Assembly: GCF_020509005.1 (NCBI RefSeq) | Contig: NC_063013.1 | Span: 4,526,001 to 4,590,000 of the forward strand | Direction: 5' to 3' | DNA length: 64,000 nt | From: Fulvia fulva | Taxonomy: Eukaryota > Ascomycota > Dothideomycetes > Mycosphaerellales > Mycosphaerellaceae | Part shown: one piece after another, positions 22,407 through 34,731 of the stretch | Position numbering within the stretch: the stretch's first letter is position 1 | Layout of the letters: every line of letters begins with the position of its first letter | The notes under the pieces: model-generated | The model's input: the letters and a program-made list of their open reading frames with translations, nothing else | Database searches by the model: none | What the model was told of the DNA's origin: nothing | Translations under genes and position numbers: made by a program

Positions 22407-25400
22407 TTAAAACCGAACGCCTTTTCTCTGCAGGTATGAGCCGAGCAAACCATCGAGCTCGCCCATCATGGTCTGTACGCCCTTGCGTTGCTCGGTGAAT
22501 AGTCCGGTCATTAGTGGGTGGTCTGCGGGCGCAGCTGTCACACCGGTCTTGTCGTGAATCATGACTAGCATGTCACGTACTTCACTGCCATCTTCCAGCC
22601 ACGCGCGGAAGCTTTCGTCACTCCAAGTCTGTCGTGAGACAGGAGCCGGAGGCGATAGCCGCGTCGACTCATTGCTGTCTGTTGACAGACCTCTGTTCGG
22701 GGGTATCTTTGGCTTTCGATCGGCCTCGACAGGCTGAGGTGATTGTGCCGTTGGCGTAGGGTCGCTATCTTCAGAGACATGCTCAGCCGTCTCTTCTTCC
22801 GCAGGTTCTGCAGGGTGTTCAATAATGCTCGGCGAGCTTGTGAGGCTGCCTGGTGAGTCGTCTTCTTCTTCCTCCACCTGCGAAGGCATTGGGATGTGCA
22901 CAGAATCAGTGCCGTTCATAAAGGCATGCGATGTAATCTCCACAGGGCTCTCCGATAGTCGTTCGCCATCATGCTCGTCGTCCTCAGGGTCGCTGAATGG
23001 ATTCTGGTCAAGCTGATCCTGCTTCTCGTCTTGCGGCGAGTCGAAGTCATCAAGCTCAACGCGTTGCTTCGATCGCTTCGCCTTCTTCGGCTTATCGTTG
23101 TCATCGCTCGTCTTGACCATATTCGTGATTGCATTCGTGACTGGCGAAAGCGTATTGCTGATGATCCCTTTGCTCTTCTCGGGCTGTTCAGACTCGCTGA
23201 CTGTCTCTTGTGGAGTTGCATCAACATCGACGCGCTTCTGCAGCTCATGACTGTCGTCATCGCCAGCAGCCATCTCATGTGCCACAGTGGATCCCTCCAG
23301 TTCTGCGACGAATGCGTTGCCAGGTCCGGAATCGTGAGAGGTGTCGCGGCTTTCTTCCGTTGATGTAGAGCTGAGCAAACTGCCTGCGGCTGCATTTTGC
23401 TGACCACCGACATCCTTGCCGACTGGTGATAATGCTCCTCTCGGACCTGGGCTCGGCGACTCTCGCTGCAGCTCTATAGAAGGCTTCTCGCTTGATGTCT
23501 CCACATTCTTCTTGTCCTTCTTCTTGCTCTTGAATAAACCACTGAGCATGCCGCCTTTCTTTAGCTCTTTCTCCTTCTTCTTGTCTTTGCTATCCTTCTT
23601 CTTATCGGTTTGTTCAGTGGGTGAGCTGGTCTTCACCATTGGCTCCATACTGCTGGTAGTGCTGCGTGGGCTTTCTGCAGCTGCAGACGACTTGCGCGAT
23701 ACTGAATCATCCCGCAACAGTCCAGGAGTGAGTGTGATCTTCCGAGTTTCGACACCATCATCTTTAAGGAAGGAATCGGTATTCTTCCTCTTCGACTTGA
23801 GCGGTGCGGCTTCTACCGAGACCGTTGGTGTGCTGCCAGCATCGACTCCAAATCTTTCGTACTCACCTGTCTTGTCCACAAGCTTAGGTGCAGAGGGATC
23901 GTCGCCAGTCACGCCGGCTGCTGCCAGAGCTTGTGCTGCTGTTGCTGCCTGCTCTCGATCAAAGGATGCTCGTTGTGATGAAGTGCTTGAGCGCCCCTCC
24001 GCTTCTGGGTGTTTGATCTCTCCCTTCGGTTCTGCAGGCTCGATCTCGTCCGGCTCGTCTGTTGTTGTGGCGTCCGACTGCTGCGCGTTCGCGTACGGAT
24101 CGATCATCTGTGCCTCTTCGTCCTCTGTGTCGTAGTCATAGTCGGAAGCCTCCACATAAGTAGGCGCAGCAAACTGTACTGTCTTTGCGTTTCGACGCCG
24201 CATTGCCTTTTTTAATGGATTTCGAGATTTCTCGGAGTTATCACTGAGCATGGTCGCGGAGAGCTACATGTTTGCATTAGTCGTGGTCACTTGGAGGGCC
24301 AGGATTATGATACATACATCGATATTTCTGTGTTTATTGAGACGGGCAAGTCGTTCCGTGGGCGTTTCAATATGCTCGGCTGGTAGGTAGCCTGGAAATG
24401 TCAGATAGATGCTCATAGGCATGCTGCCATGCGTAACGTACCAATGCTGCTATCCTTCACCACCCGCACGAGCCACCAATAGCTGTTGCTGTCGTCAAGC
24501 AACACCATGGTGTCACCTTTGGTAGCGTTTGCTTGGCCTTCGACGGTTGCGACGAATGTATGCAGAGCATACACAAACTCGAAATCGATGTCCTCTGTTT
24601 CACGTAAGCACTCGCCTCCCCAACCAGAGTCGATGAATCGTTCGTCAAGATCAATGAAAGAGTCTTCAGCATCATCAGAATCTGCATCGTCGTCTGAACC
24701 GGCGGAGTTGGTCTCGGAGGTGCTTTCCCACGAAGCCGTTGGAGATGACACCGGCATGTCCAACAGAGGGTCATCGACTGGTAAAAGCAAGCCGTCCATG
24801 TCCACACTTTGTATGCTGGTCAGGCTGGGTGATGGCTCGAGAGAAGGCCGGCTCAAGTCTGGCAAGCTGTGGAAGAATGAGTGCCTGCGAAAAGGGCTCT
24901 CAATCGGTCTCGGGTCTGAAGAAATCTCAAAGCCGTGGTTCAGCCTGGGCGTGGTGAGTTCTTCATTGGCGTACTTTACCTGCTCCTTATCCGACTCTTG
25001 CTCCGGAGACTCACCCTGCCCGTCGCCCGGATGGAATGTCGTCTCTGGTCCTTGATGTGGCTCCTGGTCATACCTACCCAGCTGATGATGCTTTGACGGG
25101 TCGAACAAAAGCCCACTTCCTTGAGTGGGCGTAAAATGTGTATGCTGGGACACTTCATCGAACGGAGAAGAGCAGCTCTCCACTTGATACACAAGCGGCG
25201 AATGCTCGACTCCCGCCATGTTGGAACGCCGCAATGGTAGGTGCTGCGGAGTCTGCCAGAATGGCGACGATGGGGGCGTGTCGTCTGCGATGTGGTTGAA
25301 AGAGTCGCGAGTTGATGTTGGAGTGGACCGCGCCGACAGACTGAGCGATCGTGTCGACCAGATGTGCCGCGGTACTGTCGTGCGTAAAGAGTGTGGTGTA

Positions 25401-25780
25401 TACTGACCATCGTCTATGCTGGGCGAGCTCGATATCCTGTCCATCATGTCATCGTCCGCCTCTCCCTCTGCCTCTCCACCTTCGCCTGCCTCCTCGCCCT
25501 TTTGCGCGGTGCCGTTCGCGGTCACATTGTCGGTGCCAGTGGCGGACTGGGCTTGGTCAATGGCAGCCGGGTCGTCGGCGATACTGGAGGAGATGTTCCA
25601 TGCGTCTGCCAGGGCTTGCTCTTCCGAATGCCGTTCCTCGAGCACTTGGTGTACCTGTGCCGCTACGTGAGGCGCGTTGCCGTCTTTCGCTGTGGGGTGT
25701 TTGGCGTGTTCAGCAGCAGTCGGACTGTCGTGGTCTTGGAGGTCGAGGGTGTCAGCCCTCATAATGTTGGGCCTCGTCAT
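22407..25780 (-). CDS. BUD14: Bud14/Tea4-type SH3 cell-polarity protein
   Basis: Homologues scaffold protein phosphatase 1 and formins at growing tips. Three exons: about 24442-25780, a middle exon near 24320-24385, and 22407 to about 24252. The first exon is a disordered Ser/Asp/Glu-rich region of about 370 residues, ending in an SH3 domain (EDIDFEFVYALHTFVATVEG, TMVLLDDSNSYWWLVRVV). The SH3 continues across the splice as GYLPAEHIETPTERLARLNK, then NIDLSATMLSDNSEKSRNPL. This SH3-plus-EHIETPTERLARLNKHRN block is the family hallmark. A long low-complexity tail follows with a Lys-rich stretch. About 1,080 residues. Splice sites are canonical; start at 25780, though an ATG 18 bases in is equally possible. 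Confidence 0.9.
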
Positions 25781-26486
25781 GATTCCTGCTTGTGTGACTT
25801 CCTGGCACGACTGCGGTATTCGGCGGCGTCACAGCAGCGTCCAATGTGACGGCGCTGCTACAGGGAGTCGGGCAGATAGTTCGTTTGCATGGCCGGGAAG
25901 GATGGCTGCCGCTGTTTCGCCGTATGGATGGCGTGTCGTGGTGCGTGTCAGAGTGTCGCAATGAGAGTGTCGGGAGGTGCGCCGTCGAGGCTCGAAGAAT
26001 AATTGAGTGGCTGAACGTTCGGCTGGATGATCGACACGGCCGAATGTATTATGTGGGTGTATTTGGGTCGATGTTGTGCGCGCCGGGTCAGCCAGATTGT
26101 GCGAAGGTGCGTGTGTCCGGACAGTGTGTGGTGATGTGGTGAGTGTGGTGAAAGTGAAAGTGCATGTGGTGTCCTCCTTGACGGCCAACCAAAAGTGTAG
26201 GACGACGTGCTCGTCGCTCGACCTTGCGTGCCTTGGTAGAACTAACCCCTGCGACTCTGCGAGCCAGGGCGCTTTGGCGTGCCTCAGATGCCGAACTAGT
26301 GCGTTTCAGGACCGCATTCCTGGAGTACATGTAGTCCACCTCAGCCGGAAATACGTTCTTCCGACCACAGATCTTCGATCGAGCTGCAGTATCCAGCCAC
26401 AACAGTGCCCTCTTCTTACCGCCCGCCCGCCTTCCTAACTTCCTGCGGCTCGCAACAAGGCAGACTTGCAGCTACCACAGCCAACG
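25781..26486. other. divergent promoter region
   Basis: Between the Bud14-type gene and the zinc-finger gene, which point away from each other. No RNA gene or repeat seen. Confidence 0.5.
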
Positions 26487-27872
26487 ATGTCCGACCAAAC
26501 CAGCCCCGATGATCAGCTGTCCTTCTTCCAAGACCTTGGTTGGAACAGCATCGACTGGAGCTTCCTTGACAATACCTACGACTGGGGTAGCGCAGAAGGC
26601 GCTATTGCCCAGGACAGCTAAGTCCAAAAAAAGAAGAAAAAGAGACATGCTAATAGAAGCGCAAAGCGACTCAAGGGTCTGCAATGCGGCTCTGCTCCCC
26701 GTTGTGCAAGAGGTATCACCGGCGATCGCATGTCCAACCTTTAGTCCGGGATTTCCGCTTCGCGAGGCACCAACTACTCTGGAAAACACTGTTACACAGA
26801 ACGGTGCCTCGCGCATGCCAAGCGCAGCGCGAGTTGACACAGGCCACAAAAGCATGCCAGAACAACCACCTCAGAAGGTCTGAACTGCTCAGAGCCAGGC
26901 TGCTCTCATACCGGGACATTTTCAAGGCTATGGGAGCTACAGCGTCATGTAAGCTCGAAGCATCACAAGCAGAAGAAATCATTCTTCTGTACAGTCTCTG
27001 GTTGCTTCAAGGGTACTGTAGCTACGAGCTTCGTGCGCAGTGACAAGCTCACACAGCATATCAGAGACGTGCACGACGCAGCACTCGCAGCATGTCCGCA
27101 CGAATGTTGTGTCAAGCAGGCACTGTCCAGTGACTTCTTGGCCATACATATCAGACAGGCACACGAGGAAAAAAATCAAGACTTCTTGCGGATATGGACA
27201 GAGAAAGACTACGTTGCACGTTATGGCGAGGCCGCTTGGCAGCAGCAGCTACAAACAAGAAATCATCTCAAGGCTATCATCAATGGAGGTAACACCAAAT
27301 ATCGCAAATGCCCGCTGTGGTCCTGCAAAGAGAAATTGGACCTCGCCACGCTGATGCCACATCTTCTGGACCATGCTGGAGCCCATCTGGATGCTATGGA
27401 AGCTGAGCTGTCCTCGGAAGGATATCTCATCGCGCGCAACGGGACTACTGTCATTGGCGTTTCGATCGCTTGTCCTGTTCTGCTTTGTGGTGCTCTGTCC
27501 TCAGATCATGCAGCGTTTGCTGAACACTTGACTGACCACCATCTCTTGACGCAAGGCGCTCATGCCATTGATCACTACCACCAGTGGCAGGAGCATGTTC
27601 GTGCCAATGTCAGCCCACTCGGACCAAAGTGGAGAGAGTACACTGCCTGGCAAGCATGGCCGTGCTGTTCCTGGAAGCCCAACACACTGAAAACTTGTCC
27701 TAATTGCGGCGAAGAGGTCGAAGCTTTCAGACACGGCTGTCCAAATAAACACCACCTCGGTTTGCTTCGCGACGAGCAAGAAGTCACCACAGAGCTTTAT
27801 CCCGTTCGAGGACAGATCTTGCGACTCTACCCGGCTTTTGCGTCTCATCCGGTCTTCGACGATCTCAAGTAA
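26487..27872 (+). CDS. C2H2 zinc-finger protein with two compensating frame breaks
   Basis: Starts MSDQTSPDDQLSFFQDLGWN, an acidic aromatic N-terminus like an activation region. In that frame it stops at TAA 26619-26621. One base too many in the G run at 26584-26587 would explain a switch into the neighbouring frame, which stays open to about 26880 and encodes a basic patch (KSKKRRKR) and a Ser/Pro/Thr linker. One base missing near 26875-26880 then returns to the first frame. That frame encodes zinc fingers (NCSEPGCSHTGTFSRLWELQ RHV-SSKH; FFCTVSGC ... DKLTQHIRDVH) and continues unbroken to 27872 with more Cys/His pairs. No intron of normal size explains the shifts. Either a young pseudogene or consensus errors. 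Function unknown beyond probable nucleic-acid binding. Confidence 0.6.
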
Positions 27873-28308
27873 GGTCGCATCGAGCAAGCCATTGCGGCGT
27901 CAAGAAGAGGTCCAGAATGAACTTAACGGTCGACGTCTCCTTCGTGGCCTGTCATCGGTCTGATTTGGTCAAGGGACACTGTCCTTACAGCTGGCGTTCC
28001 GTTTTGCTGCGTTCCTAGGTAGCTTTGGGTAGTCACTGTATCGAGTCACTGTTGTGATATCTAGTCTCAGCTCAGGCCGGCTCAGAAATAGGTGTCATAT
28101 TGGAGATGCAGCAATGGCAATGTTGCAACAATCCAAGTTTCATTGGCCATTCACACAGCTATCCTCGTAACCGTGCTCAGCCAGCGCTCAAGGGTATCTA
28201 TGCAGGAGCAAAGTATCAAAACGCCTTTCCCCAGCTATGCGATCGTGCTTCTCATCATTCGTCTCGTACATCAGCATCAAAGCATTTCTTTGCCAGGACC
28301 GTCCCAAC
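27873..28308. other. convergent 3' spacer
   Basis: Between the ends of the zinc-finger and macro-domain genes. Nothing recognised. Confidence 0.45.
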
Positions 28309-29252
28309 TCAAACCTTGGCGTCCTCATCCAGCTTGAGCTTCTTAATCGCAGGCTGGTCGGCGTCCTTGGGCTCCTCAGTTGGCACGTCTGGCAGTTCTG
28401 GGATCTTCTCTGCCTCGACTTCAGCTTGTGCTGCGGTCTCTTCCTCCTTTGGTGCCGCGGGCTGATCTGTAGATCCGTCCTTGTCTGCCTCCACAGTCTT
28501 CTCCTCGACTTCGGCTGTGTCGTCCTTCTTGTCCTCCTGAGCGGCCTCATCTGCTGGGACGAAGTACTGTCTAAAATCAAAAAGTCAGCACTTCCATCGA
28601 CACGACCTTCGTCACGTTCCACTTACGGTATATAGTTCTCATAAGCCCTCTCATCCTTCTCCATGAATTGGCAAAACACCACCCTGTCTATCTTCCCCGC
28701 CCGCTCCTCATCCTCTTCTAACCACCCCTTCACCGCCTGAATCGCAGTCTCCGCCGCCTCCCTGCTAGGATATCCATAGACTCCGGTAGAAAGGGCACTG
28801 AACGCAACACTCTTACACCCATTCTCCACCGCCAGCTCCAAGCTCTTCGTGTAACAGCTCTGCAGGAGAGCCGTATGCATTCCTTTCCGCTTCGTCGAGT
28901 AATACACTGGTCCCACCGCATGAATCACTTTCTTGCATGGGAGTTCGTAGGCATCAGTGATCTTTGCATCGCCGGTGTCGCAGCCGTCGAGGTCAGAGCA
29001 TTCGTCTAACAAGCCGGGGCCTGCTGCACGGTGGATAGCGCCGTCGACACCGCCGCCGCCAAGGAGGGATTCATTTGCGGCATTGACGATGGAGTCTGTT
29101 TCGAGTTTGGTGATGTCGGTGCGGATGAGGGAGATTTTGTCGTTGAAGCGGGAGGTTGCGGAGGATTTGGGTGAGGTGGAGGGCGTGAGTTTGTTGAGTT
29201 TGTAGAGGAGGGTGAGGGTTGGGATCTCGGAAAGTGGTGTGGTGGTCGACAT
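28309..29252 (-). CDS. macro-domain protein (MACROD-type ADP-ribose hydrolase)
   Basis: Macro domains of this class remove mono-ADP-ribose from proteins or deacetylate O-acetyl-ADP-ribose. Two exons join at about 28570/28624: ...ERAYENYIP, then QYFVPADEAAQ. The macro domain covers about residues 30-205. Key parts are IVNAANESLLGGGGVDGAIH with the catalytic-loop Asn and Asp, the HRAAGP motif, and the ADP-ribose loop STGVYGYP. Residues 210-295 are an acidic Glu/Ala/Lys-rich tail ending KKLKLDEDAKV. The start at 29252 (MSTTTPLSEIP) is preferred; an in-frame ATG at 29285 adds 11 residues. No missing catalytic residue seen. Confidence 0.92.
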
Positions 29253-29671
29253 CTTGGAGGTGATGCGTGAGAGTAGTGGCATGTACTGTGGTGGTCGACG
29301 TGTTTGTTGGAGAGATGGTCGATGGAAGATTGAAAGCACTGTCAGACCATGCCAACTCCAACACAAGGCAGCAGAATAACGTCACATGCGCACCTTCCGC
29401 AAAGAGAGCGTGAAGAAGTGAATGAGTTCGTGTTGGTTGATCAACGTTTCATGTGCATGGCCCATGCACGAGCTCCCAACAAGCTTTCCAGTCTCACCCC
29501 AGTCGGCGTGGAGTTGCGACATCTTCCGCGAGACCGGCCAAAAAAGTTCCATCGCGTCGTGCTATCCTCCCCCCCCCCCGGTTCACTCACTTCACCTCTC
29601 AACTGCCACAGTCACTCGTTCACCGATTATCCTAACGAGTGTTGTCACGGTCAAACCCACATCCGTCCATC
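29253..29671. other. divergent promoter with an 11-C homopolymer
   Basis: Between the macro-domain gene and GGC1, which diverge. It contains C11 at 29569-29579, about 90 bases before the GGC1 start. Confidence 0.5.
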
Positions 29672-30658
29672 ATGTCGCCCTCAATCCCAGCCGCGAAGGT
29701 CGGCTCCGCGAAGGACAACCAGAGAGAGTCGACTGCTGCCAGAATATTGGGAGCCGGTATGATGAGACACCAGTGACCCGAGTAGTGGAAGTTGTCATTG
29801 ACATAGTATCGATCAGGCTCCGCCGGTATCGCCGAACTCATCGTCTTCCACCCCGTCGACACTATCGCGAAACGTCTCATGTCCAACCAGGGCAAGATCC
29901 AGGGCGCAAAACAACTCAACGAAGTCATCTTCAGAAAGACCGCCTCAGAAACAGCCGTCAAACGATTCTTCTCCCTCTTCCCAGGTCTCGGATACGCTGC
30001 GGCATACAAGGTCCTGCAGAGAATATACAAGTACGGTGGTCAGCCATTCGTTCGGGACTACCTATCGCAAAACCACGGCCAAGTTTTCGATAACACTTTC
30101 GGCAAGGGCAATGGCAAGGCGATCATGCACGCTACTGCTGGTTCGTTGATTGGTATTGGAGAGATTGTTCTGCTCCCATTGGACGTGCTCAAGATCAAGA
30201 GGCAGACAAACCCAGAGGCATTCCGTGGCCGAGGTGTTATGAGAATCGTGGCAGATGAGGGCTTTGGTCTATACCGTGGATGGGGATGGACAGCTGCCCG
30301 TAACGCGCCAGGATCATTCGCACTCTTTGGTGGTTCTGCTGCGGCCAAGCAATACCTCTTCGCGCTTGAAGACTACAACTCAGCAACTTGGTTTCAGAAC
30401 TTCGTCGCATCGATTGCTGGATCAAGTGCATCACTCATCGTCTCAGCACCGCTCGATGTCGTCAAGACTCGTATTCAAAACCAGAACTTCGAGGTCAAGA
30501 AGTCCGGCATGAAGATCATCACCGACATGGCACGATACGAGGGCATGACTGCATTCTTCAAGGGACTGGTGCCAAAGCTCCTCATGACTGGACCAAAGCT
30601 CACCTTCTCCTTCTGGCTGGCGCAGACTCTCATCCCAGCCTTCAACAAGATGATGTAA
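29672..30658 (+). CDS. GGC1: mitochondrial GTP/GDP carrier (Ggc1)
   Basis: Inner-membrane carrier of the SLC25 family, exchanging GTP for GDP and tied to iron homeostasis in yeast. Exon 1 is 29672-29756 and exon 2 is 29817-30658; the join restores ILGAGSAGIAELIVFHPVD. The three carrier signatures are HPVDTIAKR, PLDVLKIKR and PLDVVKTRI, one per repeat of about 100 residues. Stretches close to yeast Ggc1, from memory of the family, include LFPGLGYAAAYKVLQR, GSLIGIGEIVLLPLDVLKIK and YRGWGWTAARNAPGSFALFG. About 308 residues, the expected length. No anomaly. Confidence 0.95.
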
Positions 30659-31041
30659 AAACGAAATGTGCATCATTCTAATGGAGTTGAGGAGCATCTA
30701 GAATAAGGACATGGTAGGCAGGAAGCGCGCAGCGTTGAGGGACTGATTGAAGATGTACTAGAAGGCCACTTTCGAAGGTATGCGTTACTGAGCAGTGCAT
30801 TCACGTGTTAATAGGATGTGCTACGATGCGCGATCGCGACTACTGTACAGATACAGCTTGCAAACCACAGCTCTACTCAACTTTTCGCAAATAAGCTCTT
30901 CGAACTCTCGATCTCGTCTCATGGAGATGTCCTTTCGCGGCAACGGACGAATGCGGCCTGCATCTAACAGCTCTAGTGGAACTTTTGGGGACCAGACTCC
31001 AATATCTGAGAACTTTAGCCGACACCAGACCGCCATCGACT
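30659..31041. other. convergent 3' spacer
   Basis: Between GGC1 (plus) and the small unknown gene (minus). No feature recognised. Confidence 0.4.
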
Positions 31042-31518
31042 TCAGTCTTTCCTCGTTGGCATACCCGATCGCTTCCCACCGCACTTCAGCACCCAAGACT
31101 GTCGCTCCGCCCCCATCTCGCACTGGGGCTCATTCTTGGCATAGCCAGTGAACCACACCTGCGCCGGTCCCCAAATCGACTTCTTTCCGTTCTTCGCCTT
31201 CTCCCCATCTCCCTCCTGTGGCTGCACCTTCCTCCCGGCCTCCGGGTGATCAGCAGGCTGCAAGTCATCCATCCCGATACTCTCCATCGGATTCTCCTCC
31301 TCGAACAGCGGCGACAAGTCATGAATACTCCCCGAGCCGCCACAGCAGTTCGTATTGAGGGAGGGGCGCGGCATGTTCAAGGGCATCGTGATGCGGCGCT
31401 GCTTGTCTAGGCTGACGGCGCTGTCGGACCTGCTGGGTGTGTAGGATGGTGGGAGCAGGGAGTAGCGCATTGCGGGTTGGTCTGCGAGGGCTTCCTCGAG
31501 CGTGTTGTAGATTGGCAT
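31042..31518 (-). CDS. small hypothetical protein
   Basis: Single-exon frame of 158 residues, MPIYNTLEEALADQPAMRYS at the start. It has a Ser/Pro/Arg-rich first half, an acidic middle (LFEEENPMESIGMDDL), and a Lys/Trp-containing segment (KKSIWGPAQVWFTGYA). No signal peptide, membrane segment or domain I know. Codon pattern and amino-acid mix look coding, and the opposite-strand frame is less plausible. Not recognised. Confidence 0.55.
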   Translation of the reverse strand: MPIYNTLEEALADQPAMRYSLLPPSYTPSRSDSAVSLDKQRRITMPLNMPRPSLNTNCCGGSGSIHDLSPLFEEENPMESIGMDDLQPADHPEAGRKVQPQEGDGEKAKNGKKSIWGPAQVWFTGYAKNEPQCEMGAERQSWVLKCGGKRSGMPTRKD

Positions 31519-32047
31519 GGTTTTGGTTGAGATTTCCTTTTGGTGTGGTCGTTGAGTCGTGATCTGGGACTGGTGCTTTGGTCTGTTGGTGTGGAACTTG
31601 CTAATGATGGATAGGAAATGCTTGCATATTTGAAGGGATCGAGGCTGTCCTCAATAGAATGGCGGGATTCTTGTCAGAAAAAATGGGGTCGTCCTCAGTG
31701 GGAGAAACATCGAAGCCATACAAAATTGTTGTGGTTGAGCTGCTAATGCCTTTGGCACTTTCCTGGTATATGTTAGGTTGTCTTCGTAATCGTTGCGCTG
31801 ATTGCATCCCTGTTTCTTGCTGAACGTGGCTATCGTCAATGCAAGAAACATCTGCCCAATCGTTGGAAACATATAGCCGTGCTCTACCTGTTCCACAGGG
31901 TGGCAGCCACGGTCGGACAGCATCTCGCCACACAACAAACTCTATGTGGACTCCTGTGGAAACAAGCACTATTTCGCGGTACTCGCTGGAACGCGGGAAC
32001 GCTGACATGCAGGCATACAACGATGTACCGATCCCATTATTGTCACA
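31519..32047. other. spacer, no gene seen
   Basis: Between two minus-strand genes. Overlapping frames on both strands here lack domains and compositional support. Confidence 0.4.
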
Positions 32048-33256
32048 TCAACCTCGCAGTGGATCGGGGCTCGGTCGACTTCGCATATTATCCTCTACGA
32101 ACTTATGCCGGACCTGCGTGGCATTGCGCCAATTGTCGTCCCAATCACGATCCGGCCAGCTCTCTGGAAGTGTCGCAACTGGTGGTAACGTGTATGCATC
32201 GCGACATGCGCCCTCTTCCTCGCATTTGAGCCCGCATAGCCCGAAAAGTTTGCAATAACACTCGCTTGCCACTGGGCAGAACACGGCATCTTTGCCGAAA
32301 ATGACTGTCACATGTCAGCTGCCATGCATCCAGAAACCACGTCTGCGAGACTTACTATGCCATGAATACTCTAGAATCCTACCACTAAGATGGTCTTTCA
32401 GAGGCGTCCGGATCAACCAATCTCGATATCGCAGATAGTCACTCTTCGGTCTTTCTCTGATCTTCTTCGCTGTGGCTGCGAATTGTGCGCAGCAAGATAA
32501 GCCAACCTGTTCCGGGACAGTCACGTTTGGAAAGAGCTCCTCGAAGGTCTCCTTGTAGAATGACCCCGCCCGCGCCCCTTCAGAGTGCGGATCAGAGGCA
32601 GGGAACGGCGCTTCAGCTTCAACTAATGGTCGTATTTCTGCTGGGCATCCTAGATTCCACACGCATCGGAGGTTGACGTATCCCTCGGACTGGACATAAG
32701 GGATATTCAATCTTTCTAGGACTGCTTGGCCATCGTAGAGAGGGTCGTCGTTATGCCACTGGAATCTTTTCGAGTGTGAGAAGATAATAGTCTCTGGCAG
32801 GTTGTCGTAGTTGTCGATGATGTATCTAATTTGAGTTAGTGAAGATGGTGCATACCATGCGTATGATACCCACGTTAAATACACCATGCCCTCACGACCC
32901 TTGTTTGCCGGCACTGTCAAGTTCGCAGCAGGGTCGTCGGTGACATAGACTGTTTTCGGCCATTTGGAGAAGAAGTTCAGCCAAGACGTATTATCGCCTC
33001 GTTGGCTCGCCACGGCTATGGCTATTGCAGGAGCCGGCGGCTTGTTGCTCTCTTTTGTAGGTCCCTGATGTATGGGCACCGCGTCTACGGGCGAGGGCGT
33101 GGTCCATTGATCGACCAGAATCCATGTGAGCACGCATCCAGTGCAGAAGCAAAGCACAATCAGCCAGTAGTGTCGTACACGTCGAGAGTGCCTATCGAAA
33201 GGATACGGCCAGCTCTGCATGTCACCTTTCTCTGTCAACAAAGGACTTGGAGACAT
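32048..33256 (-). CDS. DUF3431-family type II membrane protein
   Basis: Fungal family of uncharacterised proteins, thought to be Golgi or secretory because of the signal anchor. Residues about 30-50 form the single membrane segment (YWLIVLCFCTGCVLTWILV) after a basic cytosolic tail. Luminal part: VASQRGDNTSWL, VYLT joined to YIIDNYDNLPETIIFSHS, then RFQWHNDDPLYDG, the DUF3431 core. Two introns: one of 48 nt near 32826-32873 (donor GTGGGT), and one near 32300-32355 joining EYSWH to IIFGKDAVFCP. The C-terminus is Cys-rich (CPVASECYCKLFGLCGLKC), then WPDRDWDDNW. About 380 residues. Function unknown; glycosyltransferase-like chemistry has been suspected for such proteins but I see no DxD motif to support it. 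Confidence 0.88.
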
Positions 33257-34731
33257 GGAAAGCGACAGGCTTGCGCAGTGAAAATTCGCTTCGAGTTAGC
33301 TCACATTGAGCAGAAGACGTGATAATCAGGCTGAAGCGACGTGCGTATGGGATGTTTGATGAAGTCATCGTGCATGCGACCTCTGCTGCGCCGCAGCACT
33401 CACATGTTCGTCCGCAACGTTTCGAAAAGAGTTGCGAACTGTAGCTAGAGTCGGTTGGCACCACAGGAAGAGCGGGCCACAACGGAAGTGCCAGCGCTTC
33501 GAGCCGCGATTGGCTCGCGGCTGATATCGTCAAGCAAGACAACATGATTAAGCGTAGCGACCGAGCGCTAGCCACACCGGAGTACGAGCTTGCGAGTACG
33601 TAGGTGAGGCGTCAGCGAGGGAGTGAAGCTCTATACCAGCCCTCAACTAGCCTTGGCGCCCGCTTTGATTGGTCAACTTTCAAGTCTTAGGGTCACGTGA
33701 CCTACCGCACTGTGCCTGTTGGCGAACTCGCAAACATATACTCGTCGCTAACGCCTATGTCGTCGTATAATAAGCACTGTACGTCGGGTAGCGGTAGCGT
33801 GGATCGCACGCTACTTTGCAGTCTAGAAGGGTTGGTAGAGAGCTCCACTCCGCTACGCTTACCTTTGGAGGTTCACAACCGCCAACAGCACATTTTTCGT
33901 TGTTTTTGCAGTCGAATGCAGAACTTTGATGCTTGCATCGCTTCTTTCAGCATTGTCATTGGAGAGACCCACCGCTCGGAACATCGCAGTCGCATTTTTC
34001 GATGGTCGCTGTAGTTCGGCGAGCCTTCACCGGTACTGCTTGGGACAATTGAATATGCTTGGCACCAGCTTCATGCGCGCAGAGACTCACCATGATGTGA
34101 CTGCTTCTTCAGTTGGCGGGCCAGCGCTGATGCCGATCATGCCAGTATTCTGGAAAGGTAACGAGGACGAACGTTTTTGCTACAGTCGATGGCATCCTCC
34201 TGATTCTCGAAGATACTTGGAGAAGAAGTGGCCCTGGCCGCATATAACGTAGCGCCGATAGAGTGCTCGAGCTTGCTGTGCCGCGACATTATTAGAACCT
34301 GCATCCACTTATGCAAGCAGATCACCAAGTGAAGGACAAATGCTCTTCAACAGATAGCGACTTCTGACATTGTGTTGCCAGGTAGAATGACTGTTCGCAC
34401 ACGGTGTGTATGATCCTGCCTCCCTTGTCTGTCGGGTGTAGTGCTACGATATAAACCGATTGGAACCTCGATAGTCGGGCGGCCAGGTAACGGCACAGGA
34501 GCTCAGTCCAGTACATCTGCAAGTCTGCGAGGCGCTGAGTTAGCGCTGCAGAAGGACCAGTCCCCACCTGCGTTATGAAAGAAGCATTCAACGAACCGAG
34601 CCCACTGGGAGAGACAGTAGCTTTGGAGTTTTGGCCACGGGCCCATTTGTGTTCCTCTCTCTTCTTCCGTTCTATCGCAAGACCGGTGCATATCCATCTT
34701 CGAGTCTTCACTCTTTTTCACTGTCATTACG
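33257..34731. other. 1.5-kb divergent spacer, no gene seen
   Basis: Holds the promoters of the DUF3431 gene and of the mucin-like gene. None of the open frames has a domain or a splice pattern I can defend. No tRNA or repeat seen. Confidence 0.45.

Noticed and set aside
24486..25055. Plus-strand frames within the Bud14-type gene
   Set aside because: Ser-rich shadows; the minus strand carries the SH3 domain across splice sites.
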